Shown here: in pieces, positions 1-5,746 of the stretch
Layout of the letters: each line of letters begins with the position of its first letter
Position numbering within the stretch: position 1 is the first letter of the stretch
Assembly: GCA_002392325.1 (NCBI GenBank)
Contig: DGGS01000022.1
Location: 1-10,612, forward strand
Reading direction: 5' to 3'
DNA length: 10,612 nt
Source of the DNA: Bacteroidales bacterium UBA3868
GTDB lineage: Bacteria; Bacteroidota; Bacteroidia; Bacteroidales; WCHB1-69
Notes under the pieces: model-generated
Databases searched by the model: none
What the model saw: only the letters and a program-made list of their open reading frames with translations
Told to the model about the DNA's origin: nothing
Program-made: the position numbers and the translations under genes

Positions 1-1
1 C

Positions 2-502
2 CGTCTGATGACCTTCGACCCGAGCCTGGAGAACGGCGACGACAAGATGTTCATCAGCGTTCGCGGCGGTATGTTGCAGCAAACAATTGACAACAAGTCC
101 ACCGAAGATTACGAGCTGAATGTGGTAACCGATAAAAAACCGACGGATGCGGAATTACAGGATCTGTTCCTGGCGATGAAGATCTGCAAGCATGTGCGTT
201 CCAACGCCATCACAGTGGCAAAGGAAGGCAAGATTGCCGGTATTGGCGCTGGACAGATGAACCGCGTGGGTGCCGCCCATATCGCCTTTGAGGAAGCCAA
301 AGCCAAGGGCATCACATCCGGCTTGTGTTTGGCATCCGACGCTTTCTTCCCCTTTGACGATGTGGTGAAAATGGCCGCACAATACGGTGTTACTGCCATC
401 ATCCAACCCGGCGGTTCCGTCCGCGACGAGGATTCCATCAAGGCCTGCAACGAGTTGGGCATCGCGATGGTATTCACAGGAGTAAGGCATTTTAAACACT
501 GA
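2..502 (+). CDS. purH: Bifunctional AICAR formyltransferase / IMP cyclohydrolase, C-terminal part (5' truncated)
   Basis: PurH carries out the last two steps of IMP synthesis in the cytoplasm: formyl transfer from 10-formyl-THF to AICAR, then cyclisation to IMP. Only the last 166 codons are present; the reading frame enters at base 2 and the start lies outside the window. What remains belongs to the AICAR formyltransferase half. Recognisable blocks are SNAITVAKEGKIAGIGAG followed by QMNRVGA, then SDAFFPFDD, QPGGSVRDED, and the very conserved carboxy end VFTGVRHFKH, which resembles the end of E. coli PurH. The TGA stop at 500-502 gives a normal C-terminus, so the gene is cut only by the window edge. 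Identification rests on family motifs recalled from knowledge, not on a search. Downstream lies the AT-rich repeat and four-helix-bundle island rather than another purine gene. Confidence 0.96.
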   Translation, partial: RLMTFDPSLENGDDKMFISVRGGMLQQTIDNKSTEDYELNVVTDKKPTDAELQDLFLAMKICKHVRSNAITVAKEGKIAGIGAGQMNRVGAAHIAFEEAKAKGITSGLCLASDAFFPFDDVVKMAAQYGVTAIIQPGGSVRDEDSIKACNELGIAMVFTGVRHFKH

Positions 503-509
503 AGGGGCT

Positions 510-541
510 ACTATGACTATGACTATGAACTATGAACTATA
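510..541 (+). repeat. Tandem CTATGA(A) repeat, left arm
   Basis: Directly after purH the sequence is about five units of a 6-7 nt repeat (CTATGA, CTATGA, CTATGAA, CTATGAA, CTATA). Bases 517-535 are an 18/19 inverted match to 972-990 on the other side of the four-helix-bundle gene. Bases 510-531 are identical over 22 nt to 2899-2920 inside the CDF gene. The repeat is not coding in purH, because the stop is at 500-502. Short repeats of this flavour next to four-helix-bundle genes are, from memory, common in Bacteroidota genomes. Their function is unknown to me. Confidence 0.85.
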
Positions 542-590
542 GGAATCAAAAAATACAATTAACACATTAACTATTTTTAATTCATCAATC

Positions 591-965
591 ATGAGAAACT
601 TTAGAAAATATAATATTTGGACTGATTCTGTCACTTTTGTCACAGAAACCTATAGTCTTACCCGTTCTTTTCCATCACACGAAAAATTTGGTCTTGCTGA
701 TCAATTACATAGAGCATCTATTTCCATCGCATCCAACATTGCAGAGGAGGCCTCGCGAGAATCAGAGAAAGAATTTGCCCATTTCTTGCAAATAAGTCTA
801 GGATCCGCCTATGAAGTTGAAACTCAACTAATCATCGCTAACAAGCTCTTTTATATCAACGACAATCAATTAGATAATCAAACTCATAAACTTTATTCAA
901 TTGAAAAAAGATTGGCTGAAATGATAAAAAGACTCAATTTAAAAGTCCCAAAACAAAAATCCTAA
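591..965 (+). CDS. Four helix bundle protein (S23 / 23S rRNA intervening-sequence family)
   Basis: This is a 124-aa, entirely helical-looking small protein of the family first named for ORFs inside 23S rRNA intervening sequences (TIGR02436-like) and related to the Avd accessory protein of diversity-generating retroelements. Family hallmarks are visible in order: an N-terminal helix with W10 and the YSLTRSFP segment (21-28), EKFGLADQLHRASISIASNIAEE (31-53, split as EKFGLADQ / LHRASISIASNIAEE), a basic/acidic SRESEKEF turn, FLQISLGSAYEVETQL (65-80), and a lysine-rich tail. The usual NIAEG is NIAEE here. The gene stands alone between purH and ung, is far more AT-rich than both (roughly a quarter to 30% G+C in sampled lines), and is bracketed by repeats in opposite orientation. 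This suggests acquisition as a cassette. No rRNA sequence is present, so it is a free-standing member. The molecular function of such stand-alone copies is not established; Avd binds nucleic acid, so RNA or DNA binding is a guess. The start ATG at 591 lacks a clear Shine-Dalgarno. Confidence 0.88.
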   Translation: MRNFRKYNIWTDSVTFVTETYSLTRSFPSHEKFGLADQLHRASISIASNIAEEASRESEKEFAHFLQISLGSAYEVETQLIIANKLFYINDNQLDNQTHKLYSIEKRLAEMIKRLNLKVPKQKS

Positions 966-971
966 CCACCA

Positions 972-1033
972 TCACAGTTCATAGTCATAGTTCATAGTTA
1001 TAGTTATAGTTTATAGTTCAAAGTCAAAGTTCA
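972..1033 (+). repeat. Tandem TCATAGT / TTATAGT / TCAAAGT repeat, right arm
   Basis: About ten degenerate 6-7 nt units fill the whole gap between the four-helix-bundle gene and ung: GTTCATAGTCATAG, then ATAGTT units, decaying into AAAGTC and AAAGTTC. The repeat runs up to the ung start codon at 1034. Its orientation is the reverse complement of the left arm at 510-541; 972-990 pairs with 517-535 at 18 of 19 positions. The 1008-1017 TAGTTTATAG stretch also resembles codons near the start of the CDF gene on the minus strand. It leaves ung with no recognisable Shine-Dalgarno. Confidence 0.85.
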
Positions 1034-1711
1034 ATGTCCCAAATTAACCCCACCATCGAACCTTCTTGGAAACGCGTCCTCTGGGATCAGTTTCAGGCGC
1101 CCTATTTCGCCGCGTTAAAAGAATTTCTGATTGAAGAGAAAAAGCATTACCGCGTGTTCCCGCCGGGCAACTGCATTTTCAACGCATTCGACAGCACGCC
1201 TTTTGACCAAGTGAAAGTGGTTATTATCGGACAAGACCCTTACCATGAGATTGGCCAGGCGCACGGGTTGTGTTTTTCTGTGCAGGATGGCATTCCATTC
1301 CCGAAATCGCTCATTAATATCTTTAAGGAACTGAGTGATGATGTGGGATTTGTGACGCCCCGGAGCGGAAATTTGCAGAAATGGACCAAGCAAGGCGTGT
1401 TGCTGTTGAACGCCACGCTCACTGTGCGTGAGCATGCGGCGGGCTCGCACCAGGGGCACGGGTGGGAGACCTTCACCGACTGTGCCATACAAAGGCTTTC
1501 GGCGCAAAAAGAGGGACTGGTTTTCCTGTTGTGGGGCAACTTTGCCATCAACAAGCGCGCGCTCATCGACACAAGCAAGCACCATGTGCTCACCGCCGCG
1601 CACCCCTCCCCCCTGTCCGCACACCGCGGCTTCTTTGGCTGCAAACACTTCTCCAAGACTAACGAACTACTGAAACAGATGGGAAAAGAACCCATTGATT
1701 GGCAGTTATAA
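1034..1711 (+). CDS. ung: Uracil-DNA glycosylase, family 1
   Basis: Ung removes uracil from DNA, arising from cytosine deamination or dUTP misincorporation, and so starts base-excision repair. The 225-aa protein is full length for family 1. Signature segments are VVIIGQDPYH (62-71, D68 being the water-activating Asp), the uracil-stacking Phe in GLCFSV (F81), LLLNATLTV (123-131, N126 being the uracil-recognising Asn), and the DNA-intercalating loop HPSPLSAHRGFFG (190-202, H190 catalytic). All catalytic residues are intact. The start at 1034 places MSQINPTIEPSW at the amino end, which fits the family. The preceding 60 bases are the tandem repeat, so the translation start region is unusual and AT-rich. 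The gene converges with the feo operon. A short stem-loop at 1746-1765 lies between them. Confidence 0.97.
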   Translation: MSQINPTIEPSWKRVLWDQFQAPYFAALKEFLIEEKKHYRVFPPGNCIFNAFDSTPFDQVKVVIIGQDPYHEIGQAHGLCFSVQDGIPFPKSLINIFKELSDDVGFVTPRSGNLQKWTKQGVLLLNATLTVREHAAGSHQGHGWETFTDCAIQRLSAQKEGLVFLLWGNFAINKRALIDTSKHHVLTAAHPSPLSAHRGFFGCKHFSKTNELLKQMGKEPIDWQL

Positions 1712-1745
1712 AGTAACCATTTGTTTAGTCCCAATATTCCACAAA

Positions 1746-1765
1746 TCGCATCGGCAATGATGCGA
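1746..1765. terminator. Possible bidirectional stem-loop between ung and the feo operon
   Basis: TCGCATC (1746-1752) and GATGCGA (1759-1765) form a perfect 7-bp stem with a 6-base loop. It lies between the convergent stops of ung (1711) and the Cys-rich gene (1778). T-tracts on either side are short (ATTTCT on plus, TTTGT on minus), so it is a weak intrinsic terminator at best. Position is the main argument. Confidence 0.4.
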
Positions 1766-1777
1766 GAGTATTTCTAA

Positions 1778-1939
1778 TTATTGCTGATAACGACACCCCT
1801 CGCACGAGCCGCCGCCACATCCGGAGCAGCCGCACCCACATCCGGGATCATTGCGGTGACGATACCGTTTCACTATGCGCCATCCCGCTGCAATTACTGC
1901 CGCAGACACGATAATCGCTACTATTATTGTCTGCACCAT
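1778..1939 (-). CDS. FeoB-associated Cys-rich membrane protein (53 aa)
   Basis: This is a tiny gene read on the minus strand from ATG at 1939 to TAA at 1778-1780. It encodes one N-terminal membrane segment (VQTIIVAIIVSAAVIAAGW, residues 2-20), a basic stop-transfer stretch (RIVKRYRHR), then a Gly/Cys-rich tail with six cysteines in the pattern CxCxCxxCxxxxCxxC: CGCGCSGCGGGSC followed by EGC. This architecture matches the FeoB-associated Cys-rich membrane protein family (Pfam PF12669, 'P12 family'), which sits beside feoB in many Bacteroidota and Firmicutes. It is proposed to fill the place of FeoC in the iron transporter, perhaps with metal or Fe-S binding by the cysteines. The start lies 2 nt after the CDF stop (1942-1944), so translation is probably coupled and it is the last gene of the feoAB-CDF operon. 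The role is inferred from family and neighbourhood. The assignment is strong because composition, topology and context agree. Confidence 0.9.
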   Translation of the reverse strand: MVQTIIVAIIVSAAVIAAGWRIVKRYRHRNDPGCGCGCSGCGGGSCEGCRYQQ

Positions 1940-1941
1940 AG

Positions 1942-2958
1942 TTATTTACATTCGCCGCAACAATGCGACTCCAGGGTTTCAAATTCCAAGGTGGCATGCG
2001 CAATGCCCATCTCAGCCAACTGCGTCTTCAGATGCTCTTTCGTTGATTCCATCTCGGCGACATCCTCAATCACCACATGAGCGGTCAACGCGTTTTCTGT
2101 GGTGCTTAGAGCCCAAATATGAAGGTGGTGCACCTCTTTCACTCCATCATGATGCGCCATCATTTCCTGCACCTTGTCCGCATCAATCTGAGCGGGAACG
2201 CCATCCAAAGCCAAACGCAAACTGTCGCGAAGCAAATCCCACGAAGCGAAGATGATAACTACAGCCACCGCCAATCCAATCAGCGGGTCAATACTATACC
2301 AACCGGTGAAATGGATCACGATGCCTGACACCACCACGCCTATAGAAACCAGCGTATCGGCCAGCATGTGCAGATAAGCGCCCTTCACATTCAAATCCCT
2401 CTTTTGATCTTTCATGAAAAGCCATGCCGTGAATCCGTTAACCAACACGCCAATGGCAGCCACAACGGATATAGTCAAACCTTGCACGGGTTCGGGATGG
2501 ATGAGTTTTTGGACACTTTCGATGATGATGAACACCACCACCACGCCCAACACCAGCGCATTGAGCAGGGAAATCAGAACCGTACTTTTCTTGTATCCGT
2601 AAGTATATCGGCGATTTGCCACCACTCCGGCGAGTTTGAAGGCCACCAGCGCCAGCACCAGGCTCGCCACATCGGTAAGATTGTGTCCCGCATCCGAGAG
2701 CAAACCCAACGAATGGTAACACAAACCGGCAACGGCCTCCGCCAACACATACAAGATATTGAGCGCAATGCCAATAATAAAGGCACGGTTCAGGGTTGTG
2801 ATGACATGACTGTGGTTGTGGCCATGACTGTGTCCATGATCATGACAGTGACTATGGCTATGACTATGACTATGACTTTGACTATGAACTTGACCTTGAC
2901 TATGACTATGACTATGAACTTGACTATAAACTAGTTCATTGTCATGGTTCATCGTCAT
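1942..2958 (-). CDS. Cation diffusion facilitator (CDF) family transporter, His-rich N-terminus
   Basis: CDF proteins are dimeric inner-membrane antiporters exporting Zn, Co/Cd, Mn or Fe in exchange for protons. From ATG at 2958 it has 338 aa. Order of parts: a His-Ser-rich cytoplasmic segment (about residues 15-51, some 17 His), six membrane helices, and a C-terminal metallochaperone-like domain containing EVHHLHIWALSTTENALTAH. The transport site is HDHD: HNLTD in helix 2 (residues 92-96) and HMLAD in helix 5 (197-201), as in Zn-preferring ZitB/ZnT-type members. The tail ends SHCCGECK, an extra Cys cluster. An upstream in-frame ATG at 3012 would add 18 residues and overlap feoB by 17 nt; ATG 2994 is another option. 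I prefer 2958 because AAAAGGA lies 8 nt upstream of it. Placement between feoAB and the Cys-rich peptide makes it part of an iron operon, so Fe or Mn as well as Zn is possible. The His-Ser codons are almost all CAT-AGT and coincide with the repeat described separately. Confidence 0.93.
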   Translation of the reverse strand: MTMNHDNELVYSQVHSHSHSQGQVHSQSHSHSHSHSHCHDHGHSHGHNHSHVITTLNRAFIIGIALNILYVLAEAVAGLCYHSLGLLSDAGHNLTDVASLVLALVAFKLAGVVANRRYTYGYKKSTVLISLLNALVLGVVVVFIIIESVQKLIHPEPVQGLTISVVAAIGVLVNGFTAWLFMKDQKRDLNVKGAYLHMLADTLVSIGVVVSGIVIHFTGWYSIDPLIGLAVAVVIIFASWDLLRDSLRLALDGVPAQIDADKVQEMMAHHDGVKEVHHLHIWALSTTENALTAHVVIEDVAEMESTKEHLKTQLAEMGIAHATLEFETLESHCCGECK

Positions 2959-2961
2959 AGT
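2851..2961 (-). repeat. CATAGT-type repeat and imperfect inverted repeat inside the start of the CDF gene
   Basis: Inside the coding region, hexamer units CATAGT (His-Ser codons) dominate 2851-2930. Bases 2899-2920 are identical over 22 nt to the intergenic repeat at 510-531. Two arms, 2905-2930 and 2935-2961, form an imperfect inverted repeat around CTAG (2931-2934), with 22 matches, 4 mismatches and one 1-nt gap by hand alignment. The likely start codon (2956-2958) lies in one arm, so the transcript could fold the start codon into a stem. Confidence 0.75.
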
Positions 2962-2965
2962 TTTT

Positions 2966-2972
2966 TCCTTTT
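2966..2972 (-). promoter_or_regulatory. Shine-Dalgarno-like site deciding the CDF start
   Basis: On the minus strand AAAAGGA (2972-2966) is followed, 8 nt after its last G, by ATG at 2958. The alternative in-frame starts at 3012, 2994 and 2985 lack an equally good site, which favours a start 37 nt after the feoB stop. Shine-Dalgarno use is weak in Bacteroidota, so this is supportive rather than decisive. Confidence 0.5.
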
Positions 2973-2995
2973 GATTCCTTTTCATATCTTTCATT

Positions 2996-5497
2996 TTAAA
3001 GCAACATTCCAATCTGATAAATCAAAAAAGAGACAATCCATGCCAGGGAGGTGTTGAACAGCACGGAGAACAGTGCCCATTTGCCGCCCGCCTCTTTATA
3101 AACCGCCGACACGGCAGCCACACATGGCACATATAGCAGGATGAAAATCATGAAGACATACGCCACCAATGGGGTAAACACTTTCTGTCCTGCCAGTTTG
3201 CCGGAAGTCCAAGTCTGCGCTTGGATGCTGGCCTTGAGCGCAGAAGAATTCTCATCCGCTTCTGTGTCAGCATGATAAAGCACACCCATAGATGAAACCA
3301 CAATTTCTTTGGCAGCGAAACCGGTCAGCAGTGAGACACTCATCTTCCAATCGAAGCCCAGCGGGCGGAACACCGGAGCAATCACTTTGCCCACGCGGCC
3401 CAGGTAGGAGTTCTCAGTCTGGACAGAAGAGCGGTCCAACTCAAGTTGGGCCACTTGTGCCTCACGGTCGGCCTGCGCAAGCGTAGTGTCGGCCTCCACC
3501 CGCTCAATTTGAGCGGTGTACCGGTCTATTTGCGGACTATGCTGCGGGAAGTACTCCAACGCCCAAATAATAATCGTGGCCAAGAGGATCACCGTACCCA
3601 TCTTCTTCAAATACTGCACACTTTTATCCCACATGTGAATCACCGCATTGCGGAAAGTCGGAATCCTATACGGGGGTAATTCCATCACAAATTGGTCGGA
3701 ATTGTGTTTGAACGCTATTTTCTTCATCAGCAGGGAGGTGAGGATGGCCATGACGATGCCGACCAGATAGATGCTGGTCAGAATCAGTCCCTTGTAAACT
3801 CCCGTCACAAGCATGCCATGACTGGTAGTGAAAAGTGCTGAGATAAGCAGCAAATATACGGGCAGTCGCGCTGAGCAGGACATGAACGGAACCGTAATAA
3901 TGGTCAGAATCCGGTCTTTTTTGTTTTCCAATGTACGGGTGGCCATAATGGCTGGCACACTACACCCAAAACCGATGATGTAGGGGATGAACGACTTGCC
4001 GTGAAGTCCCATCCGGTGCATGAGTTTGTCCATGATAAACGCAGCGCGTGCCATATATCCGGTGTCTTCCAAAATGGAGATGAAGAAAAAGAGTATCAAG
4101 ATGTTCGGCAAGAATGAACAGACTCCGCCCACACCGGCAATGATACCATCCACCACCAAATCCTTCAACATTCCGTCGGGCATCAGTTTGTCGGTGACAT
4201 TGCCCAACCAACCGAAAAACATCTCCAACCATTCCTGCGGATAGGCGCCGAGGATGAAGGTCATCAGAAACATGAAAAACAGGAAGAAGATCAGAATCGG
4301 GAACCCTAACCATTTGTGTGTAATGAGGTTATCAACCGTATAAGCGCGTTGTTTGCTCCGATCCTTGCCGATGGTGTAGGTTTCGGCCAGTGCCCCCCTG
4401 ATAAAGCCATACTTGGCACCGGAAATCACAGTGGCAGCATCTTCCTTGTATCGTTTTTCCAACAAGGCGCGCTGTTCCGCGGCCACTTTTTTCAAGGTTT
4501 CTATTTCCGCATGATTGGAGATGGATTTCAGAGTGGTCTGGTCATTCTCCAGCAGTTTGATGGCCACATAGCGAGCCGGATACTCGCTATCCACATCGGC
4601 ATCTTGTTTTATGATATCTTTCAGAACATCAATGCTTTTCTCAATATCCTGACCATAGTTGATGTGAATATGTTTGGTGTTGGCTTCCAGGTTTTCATAC
4701 ACATCCACAATGTGTTTCATCACATCCTCAATGCCGTTTCCACGGGAAGAGACGGTAGGCACAATGGGGAAACCGAGCATCTTGCTGAGCATCTCCACAT
4801 CAAGCGTGTCGTTGTTTTTTTCCAACTCATCGTACATGTTCAGCGCCATTACCATGGGCACATTCATGTCGATAAGCTGGGTTGTGAGAAAGAGGTTGCG
4901 TTCCAAATTGGAGGCATCCACGATGTTAAGGACCACATCGGGGTGATTGTTGAAGATATGTTCGCGAACATACAGTTCTTCAGGGGTATAATCGGTAAGC
5001 GAGTAGGTGCCCGGCAGGTCAAAAATGCGGATGGTGTAGTCCTTGTATTTGAACACACCCAGTTTGGAATCCACAGTCACGCCGCTGTAGTTGCCCACCT
5101 TCTCACGCATGCCGGTAGCGTGATTGAAGAAGGATGTCTTTCCGCAGTTCGGGTTGCCCACAAGGGCCACATTAACGGTTTTGCCATGTTCGCCAAGAAT
5201 GCGCTGCGCGTCTTCGGTCAGCGTACCATTGAAGGTGTAATTGTCGGCAACCTCATCGGTCAGGGGCACCACCTCAATATGCTGCGCCTCCACCCGGCGT
5301 AGAGAGACATGGCTCTGCATAATTTCATATTCGATAGGGTCGCGCAAGGGTGCGTTCTTGATAACCCGGACTTTCTCGCCTCGCACGAAACCCAGTTCCA
5401 TCAAACGATGCCTGAAACCGCCGTGTCCGCTCAATCGCACAATCACACACTGCGAACCGGAAGGCATATCAACAAGTTTAACAGATTGATTATCCAT
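2996..5497 (-). CDS. feoB: Ferrous iron transporter FeoB with fused N-terminal FeoA domain
   Basis: FeoB is the GTPase-gated inner-membrane Fe(II) uptake channel; FeoA is its small SH3-like partner, here fused. The 833 aa divide as: FeoA domain, residues 1-77 (SGHGGFRHRLMELGFVRGE, a classic FeoA core); linker; G domain with G1 GNPNCGKT (114-121), G2 T141, G3 DLPGT (160-164), G4 NMYD (220-223) and G5 near SSRG (250-253); the helical GDI-like region to about 390; then the membrane domain with two Gate repeats. Conserved cysteines occur in GFGCSVPA (509-516) and SCSARLP (540-546), with a further PCVAAVSAVYKE (791-802). A polar, Asp/Glu/Gln-rich, helix-prone insert of about 50 residues (651-700) lies between membrane segments, probably a surface loop. 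The fusion is usual in Bacteroidota. It is first in an operon with the CDF and Cys-rich genes. No confident Fur box was seen upstream. Confidence 0.97.
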   Translation of the reverse strand: MDNQSVKLVDMPSGSQCVIVRLSGHGGFRHRLMELGFVRGEKVRVIKNAPLRDPIEYEIMQSHVSLRRVEAQHIEVVPLTDEVADNYTFNGTLTEDAQRILGEHGKTVNVALVGNPNCGKTSFFNHATGMREKVGNYSGVTVDSKLGVFKYKDYTIRIFDLPGTYSLTDYTPEELYVREHIFNNHPDVVLNIVDASNLERNLFLTTQLIDMNVPMVMALNMYDELEKNNDTLDVEMLSKMLGFPIVPTVSSRGNGIEDVMKHIVDVYENLEANTKHIHINYGQDIEKSIDVLKDIIKQDADVDSEYPARYVAIKLLENDQTTLKSISNHAEIETLKKVAAEQRALLEKRYKEDAATVISGAKYGFIRGALAETYTIGKDRSKQRAYTVDNLITHKWLGFPILIFFLFFMFLMTFILGAYPQEWLEMFFGWLGNVTDKLMPDGMLKDLVVDGIIAGVGGVCSFLPNILILFFFISILEDTGYMARAAFIMDKLMHRMGLHGKSFIPYIIGFGCSVPAIMATRTLENKKDRILTIITVPFMSCSARLPVYLLLISALFTTSHGMLVTGVYKGLILTSIYLVGIVMAILTSLLMKKIAFKHNSDQFVMELPPYRIPTFRNAVIHMWDKSVQYLKKMGTVILLATIIIWALEYFPQHSPQIDRYTAQIERVEADTTLAQADREAQVAQLELDRSSVQTENSYLGRVGKVIAPVFRPLGFDWKMSVSLLTGFAAKEIVVSSMGVLYHADTEADENSSALKASIQAQTWTSGKLAGQKVFTPLVAYVFMIFILLYVPCVAAVSAVYKEAGGKWALFSVLFNTSLAWIVSFLIYQIGMLL

Positions 5498-5746
5498 ATT
5501 TTACAAAACAAAATCTAATTATCCTTTTACGATGCAAATATGAGCACAATAAAATTACCGAAGCATCCCCAAAAATGATGATTTATTTGGCATTTCATAC
5601 TAACAAAATAATGTTTTTCGTTCTTCCCTAAATAAAGAAACTTTATGATTTTTTTATATATTTGCGCACTTTTTAATTTGAATAATTGTGCATTGTAAAT
5701 AACGATTACTACTTTAACCTTAAATAACTATTAAGACCCTTTTATA
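5498..5746. promoter_or_regulatory. AT-rich divergent intergenic region between feoB and the T9SS-domain gene
   Basis: This 249-bp gap must hold the promoters of both divergent transcription units. It is strongly AT-rich with long T runs. For the minus strand the best -7-like element is CATATTTG (5540-5533), one mismatch from TAnnTTTG and about 36 nt before the feoB start. CCAAA (5569-5573) and TTTGG (5586-5590) form a spaced weak palindrome that could be an operator. I saw no convincing Fur or DtxR-type box, no riboswitch fold and no hidden gene. Confidence 0.55.
5657..5664 (+). promoter_or_regulatory. Bacteroidota-type -7 promoter element (TATATTTG)
   Basis: TATATTTG matches the Bacteroidota sigma-ABfr -7 consensus TAnnTTTG exactly and lies about 80 nt upstream of the ATG at 5747. 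The expected TTTG-like -33 element about 19 nt further upstream is not obvious. A transcription start near 5671 would leave a leader of roughly 75 nt, AT-rich. Confidence 0.5.

Noticed and set aside
510..1033. Possible CRISPR array or insertion sequence from the repeats
   Set aside because: Repeat units are 6-7 nt with no spacers, and there is no transposase. The only gene is a four-helix-bundle protein, and no target-site duplication was seen.
510..1033. Invertible (phase-variable) segment between inverted arms
   Set aside because: The arms are imperfect and short, no recombinase is nearby, and neither purH nor ung would be rewired by inversion in an obvious way.
1781..2080. Plus-strand open frame opposite the Cys-rich gene and CDF end
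   Set aside because: The minus strand gives a coherent membrane plus six-Cys protein in operon order; the plus frame does not resemble any family.
2368..2934. Plus-strand open frame with a Met-Thr repeat tail opposite the CDF gene
   Set aside because: It is the antisense of the CATAGT repeat and CDF membrane domain, and has no family signature.
4316..5302. Long plus-strand open frame (328 codons) opposite feoB
   Set aside because: It is antisense to the G domain of FeoB, which has every expected motif. The translated product has biased, unrecognisable composition.
5498..5746. Fur box or riboswitch upstream of feoB
   Set aside because: No convincing GATAATnATTATC-like palindrome or structured aptamer was found by eye. 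AT-richness alone gives false partial matches.
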